Shown here piece by piece: positions 17,073-26,800 of a stretch of 64,000 nucleotides of DNA. The notes under the pieces are model-generated. The model had not been told where the DNA came from. It saw nothing but the letters and a program-made list of their open reading frames with translations, and did no database searches. The DNA comes from Deltaproteobacteria bacterium (GTDB taxonomy: Bacteria; Myxococcota_A; UBA9042; PHBI01; JACKFB01). The stretch covers positions 186,001 through 250,000 of the forward strand of contig JACKFB010000005.1 of assembly GCA_020632695.1 (NCBI GenBank), in the 5' to 3' direction. Numbering within the stretch: the first letter of the stretch is position 1; the number at the start of each line of letters is the position of its first letter. The translations under genes and the position numbers were made by a program.

Positions 17073-18134
17073 TCAGGTGTCCTTGTCTGATTTCTTGCCG
17101 CGCGCCGGCTTGCGCGCCGGCTTCTTCTTCGGCGCTGGCGCCGCCGCGTCGTCCGCCTCGGACTCGTCTGCGTCGGGCTCCGGCGCCGGCTCGGGGCTCG
17201 AGCCCGCCTTCGCTGGCTTGTCGGGCTCAGCCGGCTCGGGGGCGGCCTGGGGCTGCGCCTCGACGACCCCGACACCGATCCCGATGCCCATCGGCTCCGC
17301 GGCGCCGATCGAGTCGACGCCCACGCTCATGAAGACGCCCATCTGACCGGCGTCGCTCTCGTCGCGGAAGGCCAGGAAGTAGCTGGTGTGCGCGGGCTTC
17401 TGGTCCTGGATGATCCGATGGATCTTGATGATCTCCGGCTCGGAGACCGCCGACGCCGTCCGGTCCAGACGCACGACGAACACGTGGGCCAGGTTGACCG
17501 GCGGCAGGATCACCGAGTCCAGGCCGATCGTCGAGTTGGGGCCGATGCGGAACCCCGCGAAAGGCCAGACGTTCTCCTCGATGCGCACGTCGGCGCCGGT
17601 GTAGATCCGGACGAACTCCGCGATGGCCCGCGCCGTGCCGCGGTGCGGGAAGAGCCGCGCGGCAGCCAGCAGCATCTTCCGCGCCTGGAGCTCGCTCCAG
17701 TCGGGGCTCACCACCAGCGCCAGCCAGCTCGCCAGCCAGGGCAGGAACTCCGCATCGGTGGTGCGCGGGTCGAAGAGCTCGTGGATGCGGTCGAGCCGCC
17801 GTCCCCCCCGGTCGGAGATCTGCTGGGTGACCGACAGGAAGCCGCGCAAGAACGAGTCCCGGTCGGTGGCTGACTGCTGGTAGACCTGCGGCAGGTATCG
17901 CACCAGGTTCTTGCGGGCCACCCGCAAGGTGATGACGCGGTCGCGGTCGACGAGCTGCCCGTCCCGAGGTTCCTGCTCCACGACGCTGAACTCGTCGTCG
18001 TAGGCCTCGACGTAGAGCACGCGCGTGGACGTCAGCCCCGCATTCTGCAGGACGATCTCCGCGTCGCGGAGGTGCAGGCCCGCCACCGCGGGGAGCACCA
18101 CCTTGCGACTTCGCGCCTCAGATGATGCGGTCAT
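17073..18134 (-). CDS. Phage tail protein I (gpI)-like baseplate protein with N-terminal PASTA-like domain
   Basis: The 353-aa protein has three parts. Residues ~10-75 resemble a PASTA domain (VVLPAVAGLHLRDAEIVLQNA, then EQEPRDGQLVDRDRVITLRV). Residues ~80-240 are the gpI/Afp12-like tail domain (RYLPQVYQ, FLPWLASWLALVVSPDWSE, LFPHRGTARAI). The last ~100 residues form an Ala/Pro/Glu then Lys-rich tail that is probably disordered. gpI proteins build the baseplate wedge periphery. The PASTA addition is unusual, because that module normally binds peptidoglycan or beta-lactams in kinases and penicillin-binding proteins. The start overlaps the end of the baseplate J gene by 17 bases. Confidence 0.85.
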   Translation of the reverse strand: MTASSEARSRKVVLPAVAGLHLRDAEIVLQNAGLTSTRVLYVEAYDDEFSVVEQEPRDGQLVDRDRVITLRVARKNLVRYLPQVYQQSATDRDSFLRGFLSVTQQISDRGGRRLDRIHELFDPRTTDAEFLPWLASWLALVVSPDWSELQARKMLLAAARLFPHRGTARAIAEFVRIYTGADVRIEENVWPFAGFRIGPNSTIGLDSVILPPVNLAHVFVVRLDRTASAVSEPEIIKIHRIIQDQKPAHTSYFLAFRDESDAGQMGVFMSVGVDSIGAAEPMGIGIGVGVVEAQPQAAPEPAEPDKPAKAGSSPEPAPEPDADESEADDAAAPAPKKKPARKPARGKKSDKDT

Positions 18135-21102
18135 GCGCCTTCTCGGTGGCGTTCACGTTCACCAGGTGCACGAGCTGGTCGTCACTCATCTTGAGCTGCT
18201 CGACCTCGACGCCACGGATGTCGTCGAACAGACGCACCTTGTCGACGAAGTCCACGCCGTCGACGTCCTCGATGACCTGGTAGAGATCGATCTTCAACAC
18301 CGCACGGCCGAAGGGCCAGCCGGTGCTGTTGCGGCCGCCATACAGCGGGTGCAGGAACTTCCGCAGCGCTCGCTCGATCCCGCGCTTGATGCGGTCGCTC
18401 GCTCCCGCCTGGGTGCGCACGAACTCGACGTCCACCGAGAGCTCGACGTAGGCCGGCCGCACGACGTTGACCACCGTCGAGACCAGCTTGCGCTCGCTGA
18501 GGTAGCTGCGGACGCGCTTGAGCAGCTCGGCCGTCGGCATCGGCTTCTCATGGATCTCCGCATGCAGCGGCGCCCGCGGCACGACGATGACGGTGACCTC
18601 GCCCTCGCGCGACGAGGACGGCAGGCACTTCACCCGGGCCACCGAGGTCGACGCCTCCTGGGCGAGCCACTCGAAGTCCTCCGCAGTGACCGCCCGGTTG
18701 CGGGCCTTCAGGATGTGGGGCGAGCGCTGCTTGGCGTCCTCGACCGACTCCATGTCGCAGCCGCCCCCCGCCGGGTACGGGTTCGTGACGCCGTTGACGA
18801 ACGCGATGGTGTCGCTGAGCCCGATGATGGTGTGCGCCGGGACGTTGCCGGCGGAGCCGCCGCCCACCTGGTACCTGCGAGCCCTGACGTTCTTCTCGCC
18901 CTTGGGCGGGATGAGCCCGCGGACGCCATCTCCGAACCGCACCTCCGCGGTCTGGATGTCCTTCGTGTAGACGCGGTCCCGGGGCCCGGCGTCGAAGAGG
19001 CTGTCGGCGCGTCGCCAGACGACGAACCACCCCCCGCCGTCGGGGTCCTCGACCACCCCCTCCTCGCCGGCGAACGCGAGCACCTGCTCCAGCTCGGCGC
19101 CCATGGGACGCTCGGGCTCCAACACGGTGATCACCTCGCCGTTGAGGACGGGCGCCCGCGGGAAGCTGAAGCGCTGGTTCGGCGTCCCCGCGCTGGAACC
19201 CAACATCGTCTCGCCGTAGGTCGTGAGGTTCGACGCGTAGACCGCGTTGAGCATGACGCAGTCGACGCGCGGCGCCTCGTCGTACCCGCCCACCTCCAGG
19301 CGCGCCCGCATCCAGTAGAGCGAGTCGCCGAAGCGGCGCGACTTCCGGAAATCCGGAGGCCCCGTGAACTCGATGAAGCCCGGCTGGGTGAAGTTCTCGG
19401 TCGAGTCCCGCGGCGCGATCGCCTGCCACGTCTTGCCGTTCCAGTACTCCCAGACCACGCGCTGCTCCAGCGAGCGGTCTCCGCGATCCTCGAAGCCCGC
19501 CACCGCAGCGCGGCCGCCGCGCAGGTCGGCGTCCACCACGTTGAAGTAGATCTGGCAGGTCTCGTTCGGGAAGGGCGCCTCCCAGCCGAGGAACAAGGTC
19601 GGCGACTCCTCGGTCGCGGGCTGGAAGACCTGGAAGGGCTTGTACTCGGTGGCCGCCACCTTCGAGTTGTCCGCGTAGATGAAGTCGTTGTAGACGAGGC
19701 AGCGCTCGACGAAGTGCGCCTCCTCCTGGAACTTGAAGACCAGCGACTTCAGGTGCGGAGGCCGCAGCGGGTTGTCGTCCTTCCAGACCCAGGTGTCGTC
19801 GTCCAGCTCGTAGGTGCCGGGCGTGCCGTAGCTGCCGAGCTCCAAACGGCAGCGGATGAAGAGCGCCTCGGTGCCCCCCGCCTCGCCCGCGGCCAGGTCG
19901 GAGGGCCGTCGGAAGCTCACCGAGCCGCTCTCCGTGAAGCAGCGCGTCCCGTCGGTGAACTCGTGCTCCGTCTCGACGCTGTGGTCCGCGGCCTTGCAGC
20001 GCCCCAGCACCTTCCAGCGCTTGCCGTTGAAGTACTCCCAGCGGAGCACCAGGTCGGCGGAGGCGCGCGGCGCCTCGGCGACGGTCTGGTCGCTCAGCTC
20101 CACGTCGATGCGCACCAGCGTGTCAGGCTGTCCGAGCACCTCCTCCGAGGCCAGGTAGAGCGTCGCGTCCACCTGAGGCGCCTTCCCGAATGGCAGGAAG
20201 TTCTTGTCCAGGTCCAAGGTCTGGAAGGCGCCGCCCTCGAAGTTGGAGATCGCATGCTCCGGGCGCACGCCCTCTCCCAGGATCTCGAGCCGCGCCTGGA
20301 TCACGTCCAGCACGGTCTCCTCTTCGGACTCCGGCAGCTCGAACAGGCGGCCGCGGATCCACCAGGACTCGACCTCGTTGATGGCCGTCGGCTCGAACAC
20401 CGCGGGGCCATAGAAGGCCACGGTGTTGCGCTCGAGCTCCATCGGCGCGCGCACCAGCTCGCGCCAGCGCGCACCGTCCCAGTGCTCCCACTCGAGGAGG
20501 TCGGGAAACTCCCGCTCGCCCGCGCTCTGCTGCTCGAAGCGCACGATGAGGATCGCGTCCTCGGAGAATGCCGAGAAGCGCGCATCGCCGAGGTAGATGT
20601 ATCGCTCGATGCTCCGGGCGCCGCCGAAAACCTCGAACGCGCCGGACTGACCCGCCACGAAAGGGGTGTTGTCCGAGAACATCTGGTTGTACTGGCTCAT
20701 GCAGCGCACGAGCTTGTTCGACATGGCGACCAGGTCCTGCTCGGTCTCGAAGAGCAGGGCCGGTTGGTCGTCGGCCGGCTTGGTGGTCAGGCGCGTGCCA
20801 GCCGGAAGGCGGAGCTGGTCGATCTTCTCGCTGACCTCGAACTGGACGATGGTCCGGGCAGGCTGGGGCGGACGCAGCTCCATCCCCAGCATGTTCAGGA
20901 AGGCCAGGTAGTTCTTGTCCGGGACCCGATTGAGGCGATAGATGACCATCTCGGTCATCCAGGCGAACAGCTCGAGCAGCGTGATGCCCGGGTCCGCCTT
21001 GTTGAAGTTCGTCCAGGTCGGGCAGTACTGCGGAATGAGCCGGATCGCCTCCTCCACGATGTCGTCGAACGAGCGGTCGTCGAGATTGGGGCTCGGGATC
21101 AT
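18118..21102 (-). CDS. Baseplate J-like wedge protein
   Basis: Starting at ATG 21102 (GGAGGG upstream, ATGA overlap with the gp25 stop), the product is 994 aa. The N-terminus (TWTNFNKADPGITLLELFAW) is the conserved opening of the large J/Afp11-type proteins. Three or more repeated beta domains follow, each with an EYFNGKRWK-, EYWNGKTWQ- or EHWDGARWR-type motif. The C-terminal J domain includes the segment ILKARNRAVTAEDFEWLA. It forms the baseplate wedge that triggers sheath contraction. Upstream in-frame codons back to 21255 overlap gp25 and are rejected. Confidence 0.92.
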   Translation of the reverse strand: MIPSPNLDDRSFDDIVEEAIRLIPQYCPTWTNFNKADPGITLLELFAWMTEMVIYRLNRVPDKNYLAFLNMLGMELRPPQPARTIVQFEVSEKIDQLRLPAGTRLTTKPADDQPALLFETEQDLVAMSNKLVRCMSQYNQMFSDNTPFVAGQSGAFEVFGGARSIERYIYLGDARFSAFSEDAILIVRFEQQSAGEREFPDLLEWEHWDGARWRELVRAPMELERNTVAFYGPAVFEPTAINEVESWWIRGRLFELPESEEETVLDVIQARLEILGEGVRPEHAISNFEGGAFQTLDLDKNFLPFGKAPQVDATLYLASEEVLGQPDTLVRIDVELSDQTVAEAPRASADLVLRWEYFNGKRWKVLGRCKAADHSVETEHEFTDGTRCFTESGSVSFRRPSDLAAGEAGGTEALFIRCRLELGSYGTPGTYELDDDTWVWKDDNPLRPPHLKSLVFKFQEEAHFVERCLVYNDFIYADNSKVAATEYKPFQVFQPATEESPTLFLGWEAPFPNETCQIYFNVVDADLRGGRAAVAGFEDRGDRSLEQRVVWEYWNGKTWQAIAPRDSTENFTQPGFIEFTGPPDFRKSRRFGDSLYWMRARLEVGGYDEAPRVDCVMLNAVYASNLTTYGETMLGSSAGTPNQRFSFPRAPVLNGEVITVLEPERPMGAELEQVLAFAGEEGVVEDPDGGGWFVVWRRADSLFDAGPRDRVYTKDIQTAEVRFGDGVRGLIPPKGEKNVRARRYQVGGGSAGNVPAHTIIGLSDTIAFVNGVTNPYPAGGGCDMESVEDAKQRSPHILKARNRAVTAEDFEWLAQEASTSVARVKCLPSSSREGEVTVIVVPRAPLHAEIHEKPMPTAELLKRVRSYLSERKLVSTVVNVVRPAYVELSVDVEFVRTQAGASDRIKRGIERALRKFLHPLYGGRNSTGWPFGRAVLKIDLYQVIEDVDGVDFVDKVRLFDDIRGVEVEQLKMSDDQLVHLVNVNATEKAHDRII

Positions 21103-21497
21103 AGGTCTTGTTCCCTCCGCAGGAAGAACGGATAGACCAGGTTCTGCATGTTGTTGGTCCGCCGCACCCGGTACTGGATATTGATGAGGATGAGGTTCTC
21201 CTGGGTGGGGTCGGGGTACGCTTGGACCTGGATGTCCTCCACGCGGGGCTCCCACTTCACGAGCGACTCACGGGTGTAGAGCGAGATGAGCGCGCAGGTG
21301 TTCGCGCTCACGGGGTGGAAGACCAGGTCGTGGATCGCGCAGCCGAACTCGGGCCGCATGACCCGCTCTCCCTTCGCGGTTCCCAGGATGAGCCGCACCG
21401 CCTCGGCTACGCTCTCCTCATGCGCCGAGGTCCGAAGCGCCCCATAGGCATCGACTCCCATAGGGAAGGCGATGCCCCTGCCCAGAAAGTCCTTCAT
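21099..21497 (-). CDS. GPW/gp25-family baseplate wedge protein
   Basis: The 132-aa protein matches gp25/Afp9 in size. It carries the signature LGTAKGERVMRPEFGCAIHDL, the part that nucleates the first sheath ring at the baseplate in contractile machines. A strong GGAGG precedes the ATG, and its stop overlaps the start of the J gene by four bases. It is a core marker of contractile systems (phage tails, type VI secretion, eCIS). Confidence 0.94.
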   Translation of the reverse strand: MKDFLGRGIAFPMGVDAYGALRTSAHEESVAEAVRLILGTAKGERVMRPEFGCAIHDLVFHPVSANTCALISLYTRESLVKWEPRVEDIQVQAYPDPTQENLILINIQYRVRRTNNMQNLVYPFFLRREQDL

Positions 21498-21529
21498 CTA
21501 TCCTCCGGCTCTGACGCGAGGCCGCAAAA

Positions 21530-21721
21530 TCAGGCGAGGCGTCCTTCGAAGAACTTCCCGCAAGCTGGGCAGTGGATTCTTACGCCCCCTTCGTCCACCG
21601 ACACGTCCAACGATCCCTCCGCGCAAAACGGACACGAGTGCCCTTGCGTCCGGCCGTTGACGACCTCGTCGAGAACATCCTGTAGCAGGAGCAGATCCTC
21701 GGTGTCGGAATGCTGGCTCAC
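21530..21721 (-). CDS. Small zinc-ribbon protein in the particle operon
   Basis: The GTG-started 63-aa protein has an acidic helical N-terminus and a two-strand zinc ribbon with CPFC and CPAC pairs 17 residues apart. GGGAG lies upstream of the start. It is 32 bases ahead of gp25 and therefore part of the operon. No homologous family was recognised. A role in assembly or quality control of the baseplate is possible but only inferred from position. Confidence 0.65.
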   Translation of the reverse strand: MSQHSDTEDLLLLQDVLDEVVNGRTQGHSCPFCAEGSLDVSVDEGGVRIHCPACGKFFEGRLA

Positions 21722-21981
21722 TGCTCGCTCCCGCGGCTCTCGCGACCTGAAACGCGTGCTGGCTCAGGGCATCATAGAGAACCGATTCCGGGTGTCAACC
21801 GGCCCCCAGGAGCCCCGAGCCGGGGCCGGATCCTGCTCGCAGGCGGATCTGGCGAGCACCGGAGACGCCCTCCAGGGCCCGGGATGCGACCGAGCATCGA
21901 GCGCCCGATCCCCCGCGTCCCAGCGGGCGCGGCGAGCGCGAACCTCGCCCTCCCACGGCGCGCCCCGGGGCTCGAGCCGGC

Positions 21982-23139
21982 TCAGGCCTCGGGCGCGGAG
22001 TTCCGCACCAGGTGCAGGCGGACGATGTAGGGGTCCTTGCCACCCGCCACGTAGATGTGGTGTGCCGCGTCGACGACGTACTTGCCGCTGTAGCGCTTGC
22101 CGAACTGCTTGAGCTCGACCACTGCGCCCGGCGCGACCTCGGGGCGCCCCTCGATCTCGACGTCGGCCGTGAGGAAGTCCATGGCCTGGCCGTCGAAGAT
22201 CGACTTCGCGACCGCATCGGCCTCCGTCTTGCTCGCCACCGGGACGTCCACGATGGTCAAGGTCTGCCCGGTGGAGGTGGACCCGTAGTGGGCCTTGCCG
22301 GCCTGCTCGTGGCCCGCCTTGCCATCGATGGCGCCCATGTCCAACGCTTCGGCGAAGCCCAGGATCGACTCCTTCTTCTTCGGATCCCAGCCGCGCACCT
22401 CCACGCGGGAGACCTGGTGCACGGTGGAGAGCCGGAACTCCGCGCGACGCGCGAGCACCGCCGTCGCCGGATCCGACTTCTCTCGGCAGATGACCAGCGC
22501 CGCAGTGCCGGCGACCGCGATCTGCTTGAACTCGACCTTCTTGGCGTCCTGGGCCACCGGCTTGATCGTCGCACCCGAGAGGCCGCCGAGGCTCTTCATG
22601 AACTGGTAGTCGTTCACGTCGACCTGGGGCACGTACTCGAACTTGACGTCGTCTCCGCCAGTGGAGATCGCCAGCCCGTCACCGCTGCCGCCCTTGCGCG
22701 CTCCCGACTGCTCGATGACCTTCTGGACCACCGCGGAGAGCTTGTCGGTGGCCTTGTGCCCGTCGCCGAAGGTCCGGGAGTTGGTGCCGCGCGTCAGGCG
22801 ATGGGTGTAGTCGTAGCCGGAGATCGTGATCTCCTGCTGCTTCTCGCTGAACGAGGGCTCGATATAGCTCACCTCGCCCTTGAAGAGGCTCACCTCGGAG
22901 TCGTAGCCCAGGATGATCTCCACCTCCATCCCCGGCTTCGCCGTGTCGAGGACGAGGAACTTCTCCTGGGTCATCGAGTGGAAGGACACCGAGAAGTAGT
23001 CCGGGGCGTCCAGGCGCTGGTCCACCTGGATGCGCAGCACATGAGAACCGTCCTTGAGCTCGACGTCGCCCGAGTCCCCCTTGAAGGTGGTGGATCCGTC
23101 GAGCTTGATCTCGGTCTTCAACGCGCCATGTTCGCTCAC
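21982..23139 (-). CDS. Phage late control gpD/VgrG-like hub protein without the spike domain
   Basis: The 385-aa protein shows the gp27/gpD hub fold: FSVSFHSMTQEKFLVLD, VEIILGYDSEVSLFKGEVSYIEP, ITISGYDYTHRL, VNDYQFMKSLG and a C-terminal VDAAHHIYVAGGKDPY. It ends where VgrG/Afp8 proteins would continue into the gp5-like OB fold and beta-helical spike, so the central spike must be a separate, unrecognised protein or absent. GTG start with GGGGAG upstream. It follows the LysM gene by 24 bases, the usual order in contractile injection systems. Confidence 0.87.
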   Translation of the reverse strand: MSEHGALKTEIKLDGSTTFKGDSGDVELKDGSHVLRIQVDQRLDAPDYFSVSFHSMTQEKFLVLDTAKPGMEVEIILGYDSEVSLFKGEVSYIEPSFSEKQQEITISGYDYTHRLTRGTNSRTFGDGHKATDKLSAVVQKVIEQSGARKGGSGDGLAISTGGDDVKFEYVPQVDVNDYQFMKSLGGLSGATIKPVAQDAKKVEFKQIAVAGTAALVICREKSDPATAVLARRAEFRLSTVHQVSRVEVRGWDPKKKESILGFAEALDMGAIDGKAGHEQAGKAHYGSTSTGQTLTIVDVPVASKTEADAVAKSIFDGQAMDFLTADVEIEGRPEVAPGAVVELKQFGKRYSGKYVVDAAHHIYVAGGKDPYIVRLHLVRNSAPEA

Positions 23140-23163
23140 TGCTTTCTCCCCGAACTTCGGCCG

Positions 23164-23886
23164 TTACTTGAGGATCGGCGGCACCAGGAGCTTGCTTCCG
23201 GGGCGCAGGGTCATGGGATCGTCGATGCCGTTCGTATCGGCGATGCGCCGCCACTCGCGCGGGTCGTCGTACTCGGCGTGGGCGATCGCCTGCAGCGTGT
23301 CACCTCGCTTCACGGTGTAGAGCTTCGCGTGATCCGGCGACTGCTTCGGGTCGTTGGCGAGCTGCATCTCGATCGGCAGCGCCTGCTTGAGGTCGAGCTG
23401 CACCGAGGCGCGCACCGGCGTGCCATCCGGCAGGAACATCGTGTACTTCGCCGTCAGCTTCTCGACGTAGAAGAGGTACTGCAGATCCTTGACCGAGTCC
23501 TGGGTGAAGCGGCCCCACACGAAGCGCACGCACGGGATGTGGTGCGTGTCCTTGTTGTAGTCGAGCAGCTTCTCGAGCTTGTCGATGTAGGTCTTTCGTA
23601 CGCTGGTGCGCGACTCGTAGGTGTCGAACCAGATCTCGCCCAGCTTGAGCGTGACCGGGTTCGTCATCGTCCAACGCGTCTCGCGCGTGTTTCCCTGCCC
23701 CTGGTCCTCCTCGAGGGTCACGGACTTCTCGACCGTGATCTCTCGCGGGTTCAGGAAGAACTCGAGCTTGTAGAGGCTCAGCTCGCTTCCGCCCGGCCGG
23801 TCGTATGCGACGAGCATGGCTTTCTGGAGCTGGCCCCGAAAGAGCTGCGAGTTGTAGTCCATCGCGCTGGGACCATTTACAGGCAT
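23164..23886 (-). CDS. LysM-containing contractile-injection tube/hub protein (Afp7-like)
   Basis: The 240-aa protein has an N-terminal CIS tube-protein domain (KLEFFLNPREITVEKS, TNPVTLKLGEIWFDTYE). A C-terminal LysM motif follows (YTVKRGDTLQAIAHAEYDDPREWRRIADTNGIDD, split by the usual loop). These proteins sit between the inner tube and the gpD hub. Its start overlaps the last codons of the giant upstream gene by ten bases, showing that the giant frame is genuinely in the operon. GAGAGGA precedes the ATG. Confidence 0.93.
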   Translation of the reverse strand: MPVNGPSAMDYNSQLFRGQLQKAMLVAYDRPGGSELSLYKLEFFLNPREITVEKSVTLEEDQGQGNTRETRWTMTNPVTLKLGEIWFDTYESRTSVRKTYIDKLEKLLDYNKDTHHIPCVRFVWGRFTQDSVKDLQYLFYVEKLTAKYTMFLPDGTPVRASVQLDLKQALPIEMQLANDPKQSPDHAKLYTVKRGDTLQAIAHAEYDDPREWRRIADTNGIDDPMTLRPGSKLLVPPILK

Positions 23887-26800
23887 AGTCCTCTCCTCTC
23901 CTGCTCGCGCTTCATGCGTCGCGCGATGCGATCAGCGAATTCGTGGGCCATCGCGTCGAGCGCCTCGTCGCTGAGCTTGGCTCCAGCGCTCGAGTCGGCC
24001 GAACTCTTCGCATCATCCGACTGCTGGTTCGCGCGCTGCTTCGCGCTGTCCACGTTCGCCCCGGGCGCGGAGGCATCCTCGCGCAGCGCACTCTGGGCGA
24101 CCGCCTTGACCACCGGCACCACGAGCGGCATCGGCACCCGCCGCCCCACGTCGGGTGCGTCGAGCACGGTGGCCGCCAGCCGACCGAGGTCCGCGTGGGC
24201 CGATGAGGCGCGTGACCCCGTGTCCACGAAGCGCCAGTTGGTCTGTCGCGCCGCCTCCGCGGTGCGATGGGTGGGACGAGCCGCGCTCGTCCGACCGAGC
24301 CCGGCCGCTCGCGCCACGCGGCGGACCCCGCTCCGATCCTCGGCGGCGCCGGGTGTCGACGGGGCACGTGGCACCACGAAACCTGCGTCCTCGATCGGCG
24401 ACCGGAGCGCCAGCCCGAGGCCGGCCTCCGCCGGCGCGCCTCCGCGCCGCAGCCCCGCGAACACCTGGGCGAAGGCCTCCCGGTCGGACTGCAGCTCCAG
24501 GTCGAGGCCCGTACGGCTGCCATCGACGCGTCCCAGCCACGCCCAGGAGAAGTCGGCCAGTGCGCCGTGTTCGCGCGCCACCAGGCGCCGCCCGCGGCTG
24601 ACGTTTCGAGCCAGGGCGTCGACCAGCACGTCCTGCGCGGCGTCCGAATGCAGCCCCGCGCGCTCGAGGATGCGGGTGATCCGACCGAGCCTGAGCTGCC
24701 GCCCCCCATCGGACACGGCCCCCGCCTGGCGCCGACCGGTCCCGGGCCGGAGGGCTCCGGCCTCGGCGGCGATCGGTGAGACGCCGCGCGCGCTGCCAGC
24801 CAGCGCCGGACGCCCGCCCTGTGCCGACGAACCGTCACCGGTCTCGCCCGCCGCCGGCTCGAAGGCGAGGCTGGTGAGCTCGCCCGGGACCTCCGCACGG
24901 CCGCCTCGCGTCGGTCTGTCCGCAGCCACCGCCGACCACAGCCCGCCGAGCATCGCCTCGGGCGCGAGCGCACCGCCCAACCCGACCGGCTGCTCGAGGC
25001 TGCCCCGCTCGGCCAGGCGCGCCAGCTCACGCGAACCCGTGGCCGCCCGGCCGATGCCGGCGTGCGCCGGCGCTCGGCCGCCCGCGGTGGGAGCGTCTCC
25101 GCCGGCTGCCGCCATCGGCCGCGTCAGCCGTCCCACGCCGGCGGGTCCACGGCTGATATCACCCAGAGCCGCCGCGAGCCGCTCGGCCAGCGTCTCCGCA
25201 GCGTCGTCCTGTCGCGGCGTCACCAGATCGCGCTCGAGCTCCGGGTAGCGCCCCGGTCGCGCCCCCGGCTCCGCCGAGAGGCCGCCCGGCAAGCCCTGCC
25301 CCTCGAGCGTGGGGCGGAACCGGGAGGTGCCGAGCGTGCCGAGCCCCCCGTCCTCGCCGCCCTCGACGGTCGCCCCCGGCGCGGTGGCCGACGGCCCGAT
25401 GGCGCGCCAGGCTGCCTGCACCCGGGCCAGCTGACGAGCGATGGCCGCGCGAGCCGCAGGCACCGCGGCCTGCTCGCTCGAGAGCTCGGTCCGGGCGACG
25501 GCGAGGAGCTCGCCCACCGCATCTCGGAAGGTCGCCTGATGACCCGTCACGCCGCCCCTCGACGGCGCGAGCCCCGCGAAGTAGTCGACGCCTGGCCGCC
25601 GGGCACCCAGCACACCGAGCGCCCCACCCAGCAGCGCGTCGACATCCAACACGGGCGCGGCGCCGCTGTCGGTGCGGCCCGCGGGCGCCCCGCTGAGCGC
25701 CGCGGTACCGGTGAGGACCCTCGCGAGGTTCCGCGCCATCGTGCTGACGCGGCTCGCCTCGGCGGTCCACGCGTCGATTCGACCGGGACCCGCGCCGCGT
25801 CCGCGATCGATGAGGGCCGGCGACGACGAGGGCAGCCCGGGCAACGACGACGCCCGAGCATCGGGTACCCGACCTGCCGCCAGCTCGCTCCGCGGTCCTA
25901 CGGCGTCCCGGTCGAGGCCGGCCGGCGCGCCAGCCGGCGCCCGGCGCCCTCCCCCATCCGCTCGCCGCGACTCGGCGACCGGGAGAGCGGACTCCAGACC
26001 CTCGGCACCCGGATCGGGGAGCAATTGCAACATGGCCAGCTCGGGCTCATCCCACCCGGCGGCCCGCAGCACCCTGCTGACGCGTGCAGCGTCAGCGGGA
26101 GCCAGCCCAGCGATCCGTCCCACGAGGTCGGCGCCGCCGCTACCCGGCGCCCCTCCCATGCGCGCGCCCGCCGCGGTCCGCGCCTCGACGCTCGAGAGCA
26201 GGGCCGGCATCAGCTCGGAACGCAGGCGCGCGCTGCGGGTCGACGCGGCCGCCAGCGGCCCATCGACGCCGACCAGCGCCTCGATCTCATGCCACTCGCG
26301 CGCGGTCACGCCCGCCCTGAGCAACGCCCGTCGGGCCGCGCGTGCGTCCTGCGCCCACGGAGAGGCAGCGCCGATCCCCGACCCCGCGAGCGCCCCGCGC
26401 GCAGTGCCGACTGCAGTCGCCGCGCGACCCGGCGCCTCCCCGACCTCAGCGCCTGACGCAGCTACGAGCACACCGGCCGGCGACTCCCACGAGCGCAGCG
26501 ACCGCGGCCCGCGTGCCGCGCCCCCGGCCAGGTTCGACGGGATCCAGCCCTCCGAAGAGCCCGGCGCGCCCGGCGCTCGCGTCCCGAAGCCAGCGGCGGC
26601 GACCATGCCGGCGATGGGACCCCCTCCGGCGTCCACGAACACCGTGCGCGCTGGCAGCAGCGTCGCGCTGGCCTCGGCCCGGGCGCCCGTGCTCGGCCCT
26701 GCGAGCCGAGGCGGGAGCGCGCCGCGCGCTGCCGGGGCCCCCTGGGCGGCCGGCGTGAACGCCACCCGCTCGAAGCCAGCGGTGCCGGGCTCTACGAACG

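Noticed and set aside
14169..21135. Very long open frames on the plus strand opposite the particle genes
   Set aside because: They mirror the real minus-strand genes through high GC3, have His/Arg/Leu-biased composition and no recognisable domain; the minus-strand frames carry all conserved motifs.
22012..25248. 1078-aa plus-strand open frame opposite gpD, LysM and the giant gene
   Set aside because: It crosses several genuine minus-strand genes and is composed of shadow codons; no start site or family motif supports it.
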